Origin: Metabacillus litoralis
GTDB taxonomy: Bacteria > Bacillota > Bacilli > Bacillales > Bacillaceae
Assembly: GCF_020524045.1 (NCBI RefSeq)
Contig: NZ_JAIVKL010000001.1
Coordinates: 186,001 to 250,000, forward strand
Direction of reading: 5' to 3'
Length of the DNA: 64,000 nt
Under the pieces are notes generated by a model. The model was not told the origin of the DNA. It was given only the letters and a program-made list of their open reading frames with translations, and made no database searches. This document shows positions 9,312 to 18,553 of this stretch, piece by piece. Position 1 is the stretch's first letter; the number at the start of each line of letters is the position of its first letter. The translations under genes were made by a program, and so were the position numbers.

Positions 9312-11568
9312 TTACTAAATCCTCCTTTACAATATCGAAACCTTGAAGATTCACAGCGTAAAAAAGTGGTTGATACCTTATTTTTAAGTACGTATCATAA
9401 TCCATCTTTTTAAACCCTTTGAAACTCGGGAAAATATTTGCTTCTAATATCCATGGATATCCTTCTTCATCTAATGCTATATCTATCCCAAATTCTGCAT
9501 AATGTTGTGCATGTTTAGTCATAACAAGACAAAAGTTGTGACAAACTTCTATAACCTTCTGATGGATAGATGCATATGAAAGAGGTTTATTTGATTTCCT
9601 AATCACCTCTTCTAACGTCATAGCAAAGCCACCTCTAGCTATATTGGTAAGCTCCTCATTTTCACCGGCGACCCTACACTCAATCCCGGTGCAATCCCAT
9701 TCCAATCTTTTATTTTTTTGCATAACTACTCTCACATCAAATGGTCTCTCATTTACCTTTAAAAGTGAGATATAGGTTTGGTATAAATATTGTTGCTTGG
9801 AAATTTCCAAGTTATCTAACATTTCCATGAGAATTTTTTCATCCTGAATAAGATGTCGAATACGATATTTTTTTCGATAATCATACAACATATAGCCTTT
9901 ATGGTTCTCATTTTCTTCAAGAATAAAGATTCCTCGGCCTCTAGACAGGTCAACAGGTTTTAAAATAATCTTTTTTTCCTCATGCAAAAAACGAATGAAA
10001 TCTTGGTTATTACTAAAAATATGAGTAGAAGGTAAATGTTTACTAATAGCGCGTTCATCCCGTAATAAATGCAAATCTGATTTCTTAAAATGATGAGAAT
10101 TAAACAAATTATTATTCGTCAATTGAATAAGTTGATTTATACGATCTTCGTTTTGATGGAAATTCCTTCTATAAATCGCAGATGGAATGGGAGCACTCCC
10201 ATATTCCCAGATTTGAAGTTTAGGATTATAAATTTGTCCATAAACAATCTTATTTTCCCAATCAATTGAACGAGTTGAAAAAGCAATGACTAGCCCGCCA
10301 AATCGTTCATACTGCCCAAATCTGTCACTATATTTCTCCATATATCGTGTTGTGTAAAGTTGATTCTTTTCACCTAATAAAAAACCTATTGTTGGTCCTA
10401 TAATTAATTTAGTTTCTAGAAGTTTGATCTGATAATGTAGCCCCATCTTTACATGTGTTTTTTTCGCTAATCCTGATGAAATAAAAACTTCTACAGGGCT
10501 AAAGTAAGAATTATCTTTTACAAACGTTGGTGTTTTCTCCGCTGGCTCAACAATACACATGGTTTCTACTATTCCAAATTCAAATGAGAGGTGTGATTTT
10601 AACTTATTCCCTAATAACTCCTGAGGAAGTTTTATGACCAAATCATCTGAATTAAATTCAGTAAATTTAATCCAATAAGAACGTTCTACATCAGTTAGAT
10701 AATCTTTTTCTTCTCTAATCGTTGGTGTTATTGTTGTTTCGTCTGAATTAGAACTTATAAAACTTTTTGAGGTGTTTTTTTTCAAATGAGCAGCAACTTC
10801 AATCGGCCTCATGGCTACTGTTTTCCATAAGTTTTTTTTCCATTTTAAAAGATCATCAAGACCAGTGTTTATTGAACGAACTGATTGTAACTTCATATTC
10901 TCATCATCATATATTGAAAATTGAAGACTAGTCTCATGAATTCCTGGATAATAAAAATGAATCACTTCTAAAATCTTTTCCGAAACGGAGACTATTTTTT
11001 TCTCTATTTCCTCTATATCTTCTAGGTGAAATAAAAAACCGCACTCATTTAGACTATAAATAACTTCATCTAGATCTTTTATATAAATAGTAGAAATGTT
11101 CCATTTTAAAAACTCATTTTTTTGGGCTAACACATGTAATGTAAAAGGAGTTCCAAAATATTTTTTTTCTTTAGGAAGGTAATCACTTAGTTCAGGCTTA
11201 GATTTTATTAATTCAAACAAATGATTCATTTTTATCACATGATGCTCATTAATGACAGTAACAGTTGACATTTGAGAAATCTGACGTAATTTTTTTATAT
11301 TTCTTTTTAGGTTTATTTTTGTGGAATTATAAATAACAGATGGTATTTTAATGGTTTCTTTTTTCATTCGTTCATTTTGGAGCATATGTGCCTCGACTGT
11401 ATGCTCATTAATGGAAACATCTTTTATTGAAAAGAAGGCGATTTGACTTCCTAATTCTTTCCCCTTCTCTAAATATTCGTAAGGCATACCATCAACTTTA
11501 TTAACTTGTTTTTTTAACTTTTTTAATTCTTGTGTTGAAAGTAATACCCCAATAAGATGATCATGCAT
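9277..11568 (-). CDS. Double-length YheC/YheD ATP-grasp protein
   Basis: 763 residues, against roughly 340-450 for usual members. Residues about 310-763 form a full YheC/YheD protein: beta domain ending KLIIGPTIGFLLG, nucleotide loop KPVDLSRGRGIFIL, basic strand FDVRVVMQKN and acidic strand GIDIALDEEGYPWILEAN. Residues 1-290 look like a decayed second module: FFSIKDVSINEHTVEAHML then IKIPSVIYNSTKINLKRNI parallels the later FSTRSIDWENKIVYGQIY and APIPSAIYRRNFHQNEDRI, but no glycine-rich loop or acidic strand follows. So the front half is probably non-catalytic, perhaps for dimerisation or substrate binding. It heads the three-gene group; GAGGGTGAG precedes ATG at 11568. Confidence 0.85.
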   Translation of the reverse strand: MHDHLIGVLLSTQELKKLKKQVNKVDGMPYEYLEKGKELGSQIAFFSIKDVSINEHTVEAHMLQNERMKKETIKIPSVIYNSTKINLKRNIKKLRQISQMSTVTVINEHHVIKMNHLFELIKSKPELSDYLPKEKKYFGTPFTLHVLAQKNEFLKWNISTIYIKDLDEVIYSLNECGFLFHLEDIEEIEKKIVSVSEKILEVIHFYYPGIHETSLQFSIYDDENMKLQSVRSINTGLDDLLKWKKNLWKTVAMRPIEVAAHLKKNTSKSFISSNSDETTITPTIREEKDYLTDVERSYWIKFTEFNSDDLVIKLPQELLGNKLKSHLSFEFGIVETMCIVEPAEKTPTFVKDNSYFSPVEVFISSGLAKKTHVKMGLHYQIKLLETKLIIGPTIGFLLGEKNQLYTTRYMEKYSDRFGQYERFGGLVIAFSTRSIDWENKIVYGQIYNPKLQIWEYGSAPIPSAIYRRNFHQNEDRINQLIQLTNNNLFNSHHFKKSDLHLLRDERAISKHLPSTHIFSNNQDFIRFLHEEKKIILKPVDLSRGRGIFILEENENHKGYMLYDYRKKYRIRHLIQDEKILMEMLDNLEISKQQYLYQTYISLLKVNERPFDVRVVMQKNKRLEWDCTGIECRVAGENEELTNIARGGFAMTLEEVIRKSNKPLSYASIHQKVIEVCHNFCLVMTKHAQHYAEFGIDIALDEEGYPWILEANIFPSFKGFKKMDYDTYLKIRYQPLFYAVNLQGFDIVKEDLVNEVYTQNKSFL

Positions 11569-11596
11569 ATCTCACCCTCCTCACAAACTATAAGTT

Positions 11597-11760
11597 AACC
11601 TCTTTAGGTGGTTGAATTCCGTTGCAGGCATTCGCTTTTTCGTGGGCGTCCCTTAGCTTAGCCTTCGCAGCACCTGCACTTACAGGTTCTTTATTAAAAC
11701 TCTTTTCCAAAACTCTTCTGTCATCCGCATAAAAATAGAAAACACAAAAAAAGTTTTAAC
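11597..11760. repeat. Decayed intergenic repeat, family 3
   Basis: A stretch with CCGTTGCAGGCATTCGC, a GTGGGCGTCCCTTAGC segment and CACCTGCACTTACAGG, higher in GC than its surroundings. It shares its opening with sequences at 42160 and 44646. Such palindromic noncoding repeats are common between Bacillaceae genes. The right end of this copy is not clear. No ORF is present. Confidence 0.55.
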
Positions 11761-11886
11761 CTCTCTAATTAAAGCTCAATAATAAAACCACGAACGATAT
11801 ACAGGACCTATATAATATATTCATCAGTAGGTAAATGGTTATAGGCAGTCAAATGCCGAATTGGTAATTTTGGTTGATAAACATAT

Positions 11887-11926
11887 AAAAAAACGTGTAT
11901 CACGAGCTAATGATTCACGTTTTTTT
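11887..11926 (-). terminator. Terminator after the CotY/CotZ-like gene
   Basis: AAAAAACGTG and CACGTTTTTT arms, extended by ATC/GAT, form a hairpin with A and T runs on both sides. It lies 37 bp after the coat gene's stop and before the next operon, so it can end transcription on the minus strand. Confidence 0.85.
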
Positions 11927-11962
11927 ATATGTTCACTTTTGCAAGTGTATAATCATCCATGA

Positions 11963-12418
11963 TTACCACTTCGGCTCGATTACGATCTTTTTTAACAAAT
12001 CAACATCTAAACATTGAATTGCACAGAAGCAGGTCAAATCAACTGTTACACAAATATTCGTTCGTTCTAATCGATCGACAGCACAAATGTCATCTACATA
12101 AGAACTATAGATAGATATAGGACGTAAAAGTGATAGAGAAGCACAATTCTTCTCTTCGTCAAGATGTTCTATTCTAAAAAATTTGGTATGGAAATGTTGA
12201 TGATCGTGATCCTTTTTTCCATACTGTAATCCTGCTAATTCAAATAATCCATCTTCATTGAACAATAAAAAAGGAATTGTATCGACCTTAAACAACTTTT
12301 TAAATAAACTGCTATAACAGCTTGTTGGACTTCCCTCTAATTGATCTTGCTGCTCTTTTAACTCTTGGAGTGCTTTATAAACACAGTTTGGGTTAGAATC
12401 ATTGTATTCATGGATCAT
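11963..12418 (-). CDS. CotY/CotZ (ExsY) family spore coat protein
   Basis: 151 residues from ATG at 12418, which follows GGAGGGAGGGG; an in-frame ATG 21 bp upstream would put this sequence inside the coding region. The family is cysteine-rich and self-assembles into the crust of B. subtilis (CotY, CotZ) or the exosporium basal layer of the B. cereus group (ExsY). Seen here: eight cysteines, with CVYKALQELKEQQDQL at the N-terminus, TIPFLLFNEDGLFE in the middle, and a C-terminal NICVTVDLTCFCAIQCLDVDLL cluster shown in part by CFCAIQC. Same strand as and between ATP-grasp genes, 59 bp after the YheC/D gene. Which of the paralogues it matches is not resolvable. Confidence 0.9.
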   Translation of the reverse strand: MIHEYNDSNPNCVYKALQELKEQQDQLEGSPTSCYSSLFKKLFKVDTIPFLLFNEDGLFELAGLQYGKKDHDHQHFHTKFFRIEHLDEEKNCASLSLLRPISIYSSYVDDICAVDRLERTNICVTVDLTCFCAIQCLDVDLLKKIVIEPKW

Positions 12419-12498
12419 CTTCCCCTCCCTCCAATACATTCATTTACTATATGATATTTAACTAGTTAAATTATGTGCAAATGTGGATATAATTGGGT

Positions 12499-13515
12499 TT
12501 AACTATTATTTTCTTTTAAAAATAAACAATAAGGAATCATTCTTTTCGCTACTTCAAATTCACGGTTCTTTGCTCCAGGCCTCCAATTCACTTCAAAAAT
12601 CCATAGCTTTCCATTAGAATCTAGACCAACATCAATTCCAAGTTCATCAAATGTCTTAGAATAGAGACTTTCAAAATGTTTTGTAAATGAAAGGGCAAAT
12701 TGTTCAAGTAACCTCTTCATATTAAAATATTCTTCATTAAATTCCTCTTTTAAAAATGAATCTAGCTCTCCTCTATACCCACCGCTACTCACATTGCTTA
12801 CTAACCTACTGCTTCCACTAATACGAGGGTATATAAGGTTTATCTCCCAGGTACCTTTACCATTCTTTTGAACATGTAACCGAAAGTCATACGTTAAACC
12901 AGCTTTTGTTTTACACTCGATAAATGGCTGGAGCAAGTATTCTTTTTCTTTAATTAAATCATCTATGAATAAAAAAAGATCATCTTTTGAATAAAATTTC
13001 ACTACTGATCCAACCACTACTTTAAATCGTTGTGTCTCTATACATTCAATAAACAAAACATCTTTACCATGCTTACCAGATAATGATTTGAGAACAAGTT
13101 TTTCATTCGTAGAAAAATGAGACAGAGCTTCTTTACCACTTTTTATATAGTAAGATGGGATGACAAAATCTGAAAACTGTTTTCCTTTCACAATTTTCTT
13201 GTAAACGCTCATTTTATTTCCAACTGAGTAACTTGTATATAAGCACTTCTTTTTTAATTCCCTAGTAATTTGATATTCTCTCTTATTTCTTGGTGAACAA
13301 CTATTGATCACAACATCTGGGAAGATCATATACTTCCTTTTCCATTTGCGATCATCAAAAACCCATCCATTGATTTTCCCCTCTTGAAAATTAACTGATT
13401 CAAATGAAAAATAAAAAAAATCGACATTTTCCATTTTGGATACAGCTGCGTAGGCATAGGCTCTTTTCAAGAACGAAGGGTTCTTCCGACGATGAAGCAT
13501 TCCAATTAATGTCAT
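12499..13515 (-). CDS. YheC/YheD family ATP-grasp protein (short form)
   Basis: 338 residues; it lacks the ~100-residue N-terminal beta domain of the paralogues at 6648 and 7980 and starts with MTLIGMLHRRKNPSFLKRA. ATP-grasp elements: KSLSGKHGKDVLFIE (nucleotide loop, about residue 140), YDFRLHVQKN near 205 and GIDVGLDSNGKLWIFEVN near 295. It begins 13 bp after a different ATP-grasp gene, and the coat protein gene follows 80 bp later, so the three probably share one transcript. Role in coat assembly inferred from company and family. Confidence 0.87.
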   Translation of the reverse strand: MTLIGMLHRRKNPSFLKRAYAYAAVSKMENVDFFYFSFESVNFQEGKINGWVFDDRKWKRKYMIFPDVVINSCSPRNKREYQITRELKKKCLYTSYSVGNKMSVYKKIVKGKQFSDFVIPSYYIKSGKEALSHFSTNEKLVLKSLSGKHGKDVLFIECIETQRFKVVVGSVVKFYSKDDLFLFIDDLIKEKEYLLQPFIECKTKAGLTYDFRLHVQKNGKGTWEINLIYPRISGSSRLVSNVSSGGYRGELDSFLKEEFNEEYFNMKRLLEQFALSFTKHFESLYSKTFDELGIDVGLDSNGKLWIFEVNWRPGAKNREFEVAKRMIPYCLFLKENNS

Positions 13516-13528
13516 AACATCAGCTTCC

Positions 13529-14752
13529 TTAAAAAGGTTCTAAAAAAAATTGAATTTCCTTTGAAGCTCGCAATGCATTCTCCTTTGCTTCTTGGGGTGA
13601 ATCTCCCGTAGCAATTACATAGGCATATCGATCACCCATAGACATTGGTGGTGTCAATATGCTCCCTTTTCTTGGTTTTACATATACTTCTTTTACACCT
13701 TTAAATTGTTTCGCTCTATTTTTTCCTGTTACCTTTATTAATTTCCCTTTTCTCTCTACGATTAAATAATTTGTAAACACAAATTGATTCTTTTTCTTTT
13801 CTACTAAAGGCTTTTCACCTAAATATAATCTTAATGTTTCCTTAACGAGGTCTATACCTGTTGCATACTGAATGATTCGGTTCATTGCCCCCCCTGAGAT
13901 TCTAGGATTAATTTCAATTAACTTCCACTCCCCACGTACTAATCTCATTTCTAAGTGACATGAACCATTGATCAGGCCTAACTTGTGGATAATTTCTGAA
14001 ATGGTTTTTTCTAATTCCTCCATTAAAGAACTAGATAGCTGTGCAGGCATATGATAGCCTGTTATAATAAATCTTTTTTTGCTCGTTATTTCTTGTTCAA
14101 TAACAGCAACAATAAAGGTCGTTTGGTTATAAACGATAACCTCAATAAGGAATTGTCTCCCTTGAAGATATTCTTCTATTAATATTTGTAAGGGCTTTTC
14201 TTTACTTTGTATGTTCTTCATTCCTACTTTTAATTCATCGATCGTTTTTACTAATAAAACATCTTTAGAGCCATTAGATTCAGGGGATTTAATTACAAGA
14301 GGTAAGTATTCTTTGGCTCTATTTAGGGAATCATTCATTAATTCATCGCTTTTAAAAATTGTATAATAAGGTGAACAAGATAAGTCTTTTAGCAATGAAC
14401 GAAACCTAGTCTTATTTTCCATAATGTATAAAGCATTCGTTGACATTTGAGTCAATCCTAATTCTTTTGACAAATTTGCTGAATATGAAACAAATGGATC
14501 GATTAAGCTAACAATTGCCCGAATATCTTTTCCTTTATCTCTTAGCTCATTTATTTCGTTTAAAACATCTTCTTTATTTAACAAGTCTTTTTTATAGATC
14601 ATAAGATGAGCTTCAGTGAACTCTTCTCTCTGTTGTATGAATTTTTTTCTGTCTGTAAATAATACTGTAAAATAACCCATCTTTTCGGCAATGGTTAATG
14701 CCTCTCTACTAGTACCAGACTTATTACATCCAATAAATACGATAGTTTTCAT
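13529..14752 (-). CDS. ATP-grasp domain ligase (carbamoyl-phosphate-synthase/BacD-like type)
   Basis: 407 residues, a separate ATP-grasp branch from YheC/YheD. N-terminal Rossmann-like preATP-grasp domain (MKTIVFIGCNKSGTSREAL), then LPLVIKSPESNGSKDV (nucleotide loop, about 150-165) and LEMRLVRGEWKLIEINPRISGG (acidic strand, here LIEINPRISGG near 290). The INPR motif is typical of CarB, BacD and PurK-like ligases that activate a carboxylate as acyl phosphate and join it to an amine. First gene of the group that continues into a YheC/D protein and a CotY/CotZ protein. It may make a small precursor for coat modification; this is inference. Confidence 0.83.
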   Translation of the reverse strand: MKTIVFIGCNKSGTSREALTIAEKMGYFTVLFTDRKKFIQQREEFTEAHLMIYKKDLLNKEDVLNEINELRDKGKDIRAIVSLIDPFVSYSANLSKELGLTQMSTNALYIMENKTRFRSLLKDLSCSPYYTIFKSDELMNDSLNRAKEYLPLVIKSPESNGSKDVLLVKTIDELKVGMKNIQSKEKPLQILIEEYLQGRQFLIEVIVYNQTTFIVAVIEQEITSKKRFIITGYHMPAQLSSSLMEELEKTISEIIHKLGLINGSCHLEMRLVRGEWKLIEINPRISGGAMNRIIQYATGIDLVKETLRLYLGEKPLVEKKKNQFVFTNYLIVERKGKLIKVTGKNRAKQFKGVKEVYVKPRKGSILTPPMSMGDRYAYVIATGDSPQEAKENALRASKEIQFFLEPF

Positions 14753-14943
14753 GAGATCACTTCTCCTAACCCGGAGTTTCTAGGCACTTTATAATATTAA
14801 TATGTGTAAAGAGAAATTAAGTTCCTTACTCTCTTTTGTACAATTACATAAATTACAAAGAAAAATATTAAAAATCTACCCTTTAAAAGATAAAAAATGT
14901 GTTATGCTTTCGTTATTAATGATATAGAAGGGAACTATTTAAC

Positions 14944-15507
14944 ATGTTTTTACAAGCTTTATTGATTTTTGTACTACAACTTATTTATGTACCTGTCCTT
15001 ACAATGAGAACGATTTTACTCGTTAAAAACCAAACAAAATCAGCAGCTGGTGTTGGTTTATTAGAAGGAATTATTTATATTGTAAGTTTGATTTTTGTTT
15101 TTCAAGATCTTTCAAACATGTATAATATCGTTGCTTATATTGTTGGATTTAGCGTTGGTTTACTTCTAGGGGGTTCACTGGAGCGCAAATTAGCAATTGG
15201 TTATATTACTTATCAAGCGAATATCCTTGATAAAAATATGGAGCTTGTTAATGCTTTACGATCAGCTGGATTTGGAGTAACTGTTTATACTGGGGAAGGA
15301 ATTAGTACCGCACGATATCGTTTAGATATCGTCGCTAAACGATCTAGAGAAAATGAATTACTCGAAATCATTGATAAATTTGAGCCTAAAGCTTTCTTAA
15401 TGTCTTATGAAATTCGTTCGTTTAAAGGTGGATACTTAACTAAATCGATGAAAAAACGAGCTGTTACTTTTTTTAAGAAAAAACAAAATAGTGAAGAAAA
15501 TTCGTGA
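14944..15507 (+). CDS. UPF0316 / DUF2179 family membrane protein (YebE-like)
   Basis: 187 residues; ATG at 14944 behind GAAGGGAAC. Three N-terminal membrane segments (about 1-22, 36-56 and 61-78) are followed by a soluble domain of about 100 residues ([21 protein letters not shown]) that matches the DUF2179 domain. Length agrees with YebE of B. subtilis. The tail is lysine-rich. Function unknown in the family. It is transcribed alone and ends at a shared terminator with the convergent PAP2 gene. Confidence 0.85.
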   Translation: MFLQALLIFVLQLIYVPVLTMRTILLVKNQTKSAAGVGLLEGIIYIVSLIFVFQDLSNMYNIVAYIVGFSVGLLLGGSLERKLAIGYITYQANILDKNMELVNALRSAGFGVTVYTGEGISTARYRLDIVAKRSRENELLEIIDKFEPKAFLMSYEIRSFKGGYLTKSMKKRAVTFFKKKQNSEENS

Positions 15508-15512
15508 AATAG

Positions 15513-15555
15513 AAAAAGTGATACTAAAGGGGATGAATCCTTAGTATCACTTTTT
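15513..15555. terminator. Bidirectional terminator
   Basis: A 15-bp perfect stem, AAAAAGTGATACTAA / TTAGTATCACTTTTT, lies between the convergent yebE-like and PAP2 genes and gives T runs on both strands. Its last bases overlap the PAP2 stop codon. Confidence 0.92.
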
Positions 15556-16051
15556 ATTTGCTTTTCAATAATCGATTTACTATCACACTTACTAAGCTTC
15601 CAATACAAGCACTCCGAAGAATATCATAAGGATAATGTACTCCAGTCCAAACACGTGAAAAACCTACTAGTGCAGATAATCGATACATAAATATACCCAA
15701 AACTTTATTATATAAATAAATAGAAGTTGAAACTGAATATGCTAAAATCGTGTGTTTACTTATAAAGGAAGAATCGTTTTTAGATGTAAGCAACACATTT
15801 GCTTTTCGTGAGATAAATGGTCGTGGAACATATTTAACTTTTTTAAATAATAAAGATAGCCCAACATTAATAAGAACGGAAAAAAATGATTCAAACACAG
15901 CTTTTGTCTTTTTGGGATTTTGAATCCACAAAATAATCATTGCAAATGGGTAGACATAACGTAAATCATTTGATGCATAGACCATCATTCGATCAATCAA
16001 CATATTCTTACCTGCCAATCGATTGATAAAAGAAAATATTTTTTTATCCAT
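15554..16051 (-). CDS. PAP2 superfamily phosphatase (BcrC-like undecaprenyl-diphosphatase candidate)
   Basis: 165 residues, ATG at 16051 with AAGGAGA upstream. The three phosphatase motifs are in order: K-x-x-x-x-RP in KKVKYVPRPF, S-K-H in SFISKHTILA (a variant of PSGH, with Ser-Lys-His), and S-R-x5-H-x3-D in SRVWTGVHYPYDI. Several hydrophobic segments place it in the membrane with active site facing out. BcrC-type enzymes recycle undecaprenyl pyrophosphate to its monophosphate in wall synthesis and confer bacitracin resistance. The PSGH-to-SKHT change is also seen in BcrC/YwoA-type proteins; phosphatidylglycerophosphatase activity is an alternative. Confidence 0.84.
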   Translation of the reverse strand: MDKKIFSFINRLAGKNMLIDRMMVYASNDLRYVYPFAMIILWIQNPKKTKAVFESFFSVLINVGLSLLFKKVKYVPRPFISRKANVLLTSKNDSSFISKHTILAYSVSTSIYLYNKVLGIFMYRLSALVGFSRVWTGVHYPYDILRSACIGSLVSVIVNRLLKSK

Positions 16052-16447
16052 ATGTGATTCTCCTTAGATATTGTCAAAAATAGTATAATCAAATGAACAA
16101 TAAGTATGTAATAAATTTGATAAAAAGCAAGCTTAAAAGTCATCCCAAATGATCTTGAACCTAAATTTAAAAATCCATACAATTTTAAATATTTTCTTTA
16201 GAATTACACTAAATTACAGTTAGTTGCTTGTTGAAATCGTCGTAATCACTCAAAAAAATAACCCAAATCTAACAATTTTCTTTAAATCCATTTTTTTCCC
16301 TTTGAGATCTTTCCTCTATAACACTTTTATTCAAGAGCACATATTCAATTTAATCAACAACATGCTTCATAATCAAAATAAAAATAAAATAATTAAGATG
16401 AGTTTGCACACAATAAAAGTGAGATAGATCGGAAGGAGGTACATAAG
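16052..16447. other. Intergenic region
   Basis: About 400 bp, AT-rich, between the PAP2 gene (minus) and a very small plus-strand ORF. No ORF with a good ribosome binding site and no notable repeats apart from promoter-like AT stretches. Confidence 0.4.
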
Positions 16448-16573
16448 ATGACAAACAAAAATGATAATCGCGAGCGCAAAAATAAATACCCAAATAACAA
16501 ACAAAAAGATACTGAATTCTCAAAAGATCTTTCAATTCGAAGTGAAATTACAAAAAAAGATTTACAAAAATAA
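16448..16573 (+). CDS. Small hydrophilic protein of unknown function
   Basis: 41 residues beginning MTNKNDNRERKNKYPNNK; nearly all charged or polar, with no hydrophobic segment. A strong GGAAGGAGG lies 8 bases before the ATG and a good bidirectional terminator follows 7 bp after the stop, so this is very likely a real gene despite its size. The segment TEFSKDLSIR loosely recalls the EFSxEL motif of small spore proteins such as YfhD, but the match is too short to rely on. Function unknown. Confidence 0.6.
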   Translation: MTNKNDNRERKNKYPNNKQKDTEFSKDLSIRSEITKKDLQK

Positions 16574-16580
16574 GAAAAAA

Positions 16581-16620
16581 AGGTTGACTCAAAAAGTATC
16601 TCATACTTAAGAGTCAACCT
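16581..16620. terminator. Bidirectional terminator
   Basis: AGGTTGACTC / GAGTCAACCT arms with an inner AAGTAT/ATACTT pair. A run precedes and T-rich sequence follows, so it can end both the small plus-strand gene and the convergent DEAD-box gene. Confidence 0.85.
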
Positions 16621-16632
16621 CTTCTGTTTTAA

Positions 16633-17928
16633 TTAACGTGTTCGCTTGTTAGAGAAGTTCGTTTTTTTTCTACCATTATCACTATTATTTCTTCTATTCA
16701 AACCCTCAAAATCTTTGTTCCTTTTATTATTTTGACTTGATGTAGACAAGCGTCTAGACTTTCTTATTTCATCTTTCCGCTCTTTCTCATACCCTTCTTT
16801 ATCTGGAACGCTTATGCCCTTAATAACCTGTTTTTCAATTGTAAGATTAACACCTTTTTCAATCATTCTTAAAAAGTCCATATCCTTTGGTGCAACTAAA
16901 GTATAGGCAATTCCTTTACCACCCGCACGACCCGTACGTCCTATTCGATGAACATAGCTTTCAACATCCTGTGGAATATCGTAGTTAAATACATGTGTAA
17001 CACCTTCTACATCAAGTCCTCTAGCTGCAACATCTGTTGCAACTAAGAATTGAATTTTCGCTTCTCGAAACCGCTTCATAGCCTTTTCACGTTTAGATTG
17101 TGTTAAATCTCCATGCAGTTCATCTGAATCATAACCATTTGCTATTAGAGCTTCCTGTAGTTTTTTTGCTCTAATTTTTGTTCGGCAAAAAATAATAGCT
17201 AAAAATGGTCGTTGCTCTTGAAGTAAATGCATTAAAGTTGCTTGTTTCCTTCGATCTGTTGTCTCAATCACAATTTGCTTAATTTCATCCACAGTAACTG
17301 TTTTTGCTTTAATTTGTATCGTTTCTGGATTTTGCATATATTTTTTTGCCAATGTTTTAATTTCGTTTGGCATCGTGGCAGAGAATAGCATCGTTTGTCT
17401 AGTTGAAAGTGTTTCATACAAGATATTCTCTACTTCTGGAAGAAAACCCATATGTAACATCTGATCAGCCTCATCTAAGACCAACATCTGTACGGTAGAA
17501 AGATCAATCGTTCCTCTTCGAATATGATCTAGTAATCGACCTGGTGTTGCTACGACTATATGCTGAGCTCCTTTTAACTTTTTAAGCTGATGCTCAACAT
17601 CTTGTCCACCATATACCGCTAATACATTTACACCCTCTATATTTTCAATCATCTTTTTGACTTCTTTTGAAATTTGCTGAGCTAATTCTCTCGTTGGAGT
17701 TAAAATCAACGCCTGAACTTCTGAACTATTACCATCAATTCTTTCGAGGATTGGAAGAACAAATGCAAGAGTTTTTCCTGTTCCTGTTTGCGCCTGTGCG
17801 ATAATATCCTTCCCTTCAAGAACAAAAGGAATCGTTTTTTCTTGAATTGGTGTTGGTTTAATAAGTCCTAACGACTTCAATGTATAATTAATTTCTTTTC
17901 GAATGCCTAATTGTGAAAAATCTGTCAA
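16633..17928 (-). CDS. DEAD-box ATP-dependent RNA helicase
   Basis: 431 residues with all core motifs: Q motif ([14 protein letters not shown]), Walker A AQTGTGKT (about 46-53), [21 protein letters not shown] (VLDEADQM), SAT (LFSATMPNE), and in the second RecA domain [22 protein letters not shown] and [10 protein letters not shown]. The C-terminal 60 residues are basic ([16 protein letters not shown] and on), typical of a flexible RNA-binding tail. Such helicases (CshA, CshB, CshC, DbpA types) remodel rRNA and mRNA, often for cold growth; there is no DbpA-type RNA-recognition domain. TTG start with a weak ribosome binding site; the next in-frame ATG would remove the Q motif. Confidence 0.93.
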   Translation of the reverse strand: MTDFSQLGIRKEINYTLKSLGLIKPTPIQEKTIPFVLEGKDIIAQAQTGTGKTLAFVLPILERIDGNSSEVQALILTPTRELAQQISKEVKKMIENIEGVNVLAVYGGQDVEHQLKKLKGAQHIVVATPGRLLDHIRRGTIDLSTVQMLVLDEADQMLHMGFLPEVENILYETLSTRQTMLFSATMPNEIKTLAKKYMQNPETIQIKAKTVTVDEIKQIVIETTDRRKQATLMHLLQEQRPFLAIIFCRTKIRAKKLQEALIANGYDSDELHGDLTQSKREKAMKRFREAKIQFLVATDVAARGLDVEGVTHVFNYDIPQDVESYVHRIGRTGRAGGKGIAYTLVAPKDMDFLRMIEKGVNLTIEKQVIKGISVPDKEGYEKERKDEIRKSRRLSTSSQNNKRNKDFEGLNRRNNSDNGRKKTNFSNKRTR

Positions 17929-18165
17929 AGGTAATCACGTCTCTTTTCATAAATTTAATACTATAAATCCGACAAATGCTTTTTAACTATAGCACATTGA
18001 ATAGTATTTTACAGTTTGAATTTATTTATTATCCTATTATCCCAACTTCATATAGTCAAAAACAAATGATAACAACATGAAAAATACCGAATTTAAATTT
18101 GACTCATAATACTATTGTTGTCCTACATAGGTATTAAAGTGGTTGACTTTAAAGGAGGTAATCTT

Positions 18166-18435
18166 TTGACAAACAGTAAAAATGAACAAAATGAGGGCTT
18201 AATTAAAGGTGTAGCTAAAGAGGCAAATGATTTTGTTCATAACACCGTAGATACGTCAGGTAAAATTGTAAAATCAATATCGGGAGAAGGCGGGCTTGTT
18301 GGGAAAACTGTAGACTCTTCTGGCAGAATCGTTAAAAAGCTTTCTGACACGGGTAATAACGCTATTGATCAAACAGTCGAAACATCTTCAAAGGTATTCA
18401 AAAGTGTAACAGGTAAAGCGTTTAAGAAGAAATAA
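18166..18435 (+). CDS. Small repeat protein of unknown function
   Basis: 89 residues from TTG at 18166, chosen because AAAGGAGG lies 7 bases upstream; a longer ORF reaches back to 18115 but would include that site. The protein has imperfect repeats of about 20 residues: VDTSGKIVKSISGEGG, VDSSGRIVKKLSDTGN and VETSSKVFKSVTGKAF. Polar with short valine/isoleucine stretches, lysine-rich C-terminus and no signal peptide. Followed by a perfect hairpin. No family recognised; the repeats might form amphipathic helices or a surface-binding solenoid. Confidence 0.7.
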   Translation: MTNSKNEQNEGLIKGVAKEANDFVHNTVDTSGKIVKSISGEGGLVGKTVDSSGRIVKKLSDTGNNAIDQTVETSSKVFKSVTGKAFKKK

Positions 18436-18485
18436 GTTTCTTTTTGAACATACTACTTACATTCACCATAAGAATTCATAATCAT

Positions 18486-18535
18486 AATGGCTCAAAACTC
18501 TATTTAAATAGAGGTTTGAGCCATTGTATTATTAA
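18486..18535. terminator. Bidirectional terminator-like hairpin
   Basis: AATGGCTCAAA / TTTGAGCCATT outer arms plus an inner CTCTATTT / AAATAGAG palindrome form a nearly perfect hairpin between the convergent repeat-protein and acyl-CoA synthetase genes. T runs are short. Confidence 0.75.
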
Positions 18536-18553
18536 AGTTTCTTTTCATTGATT

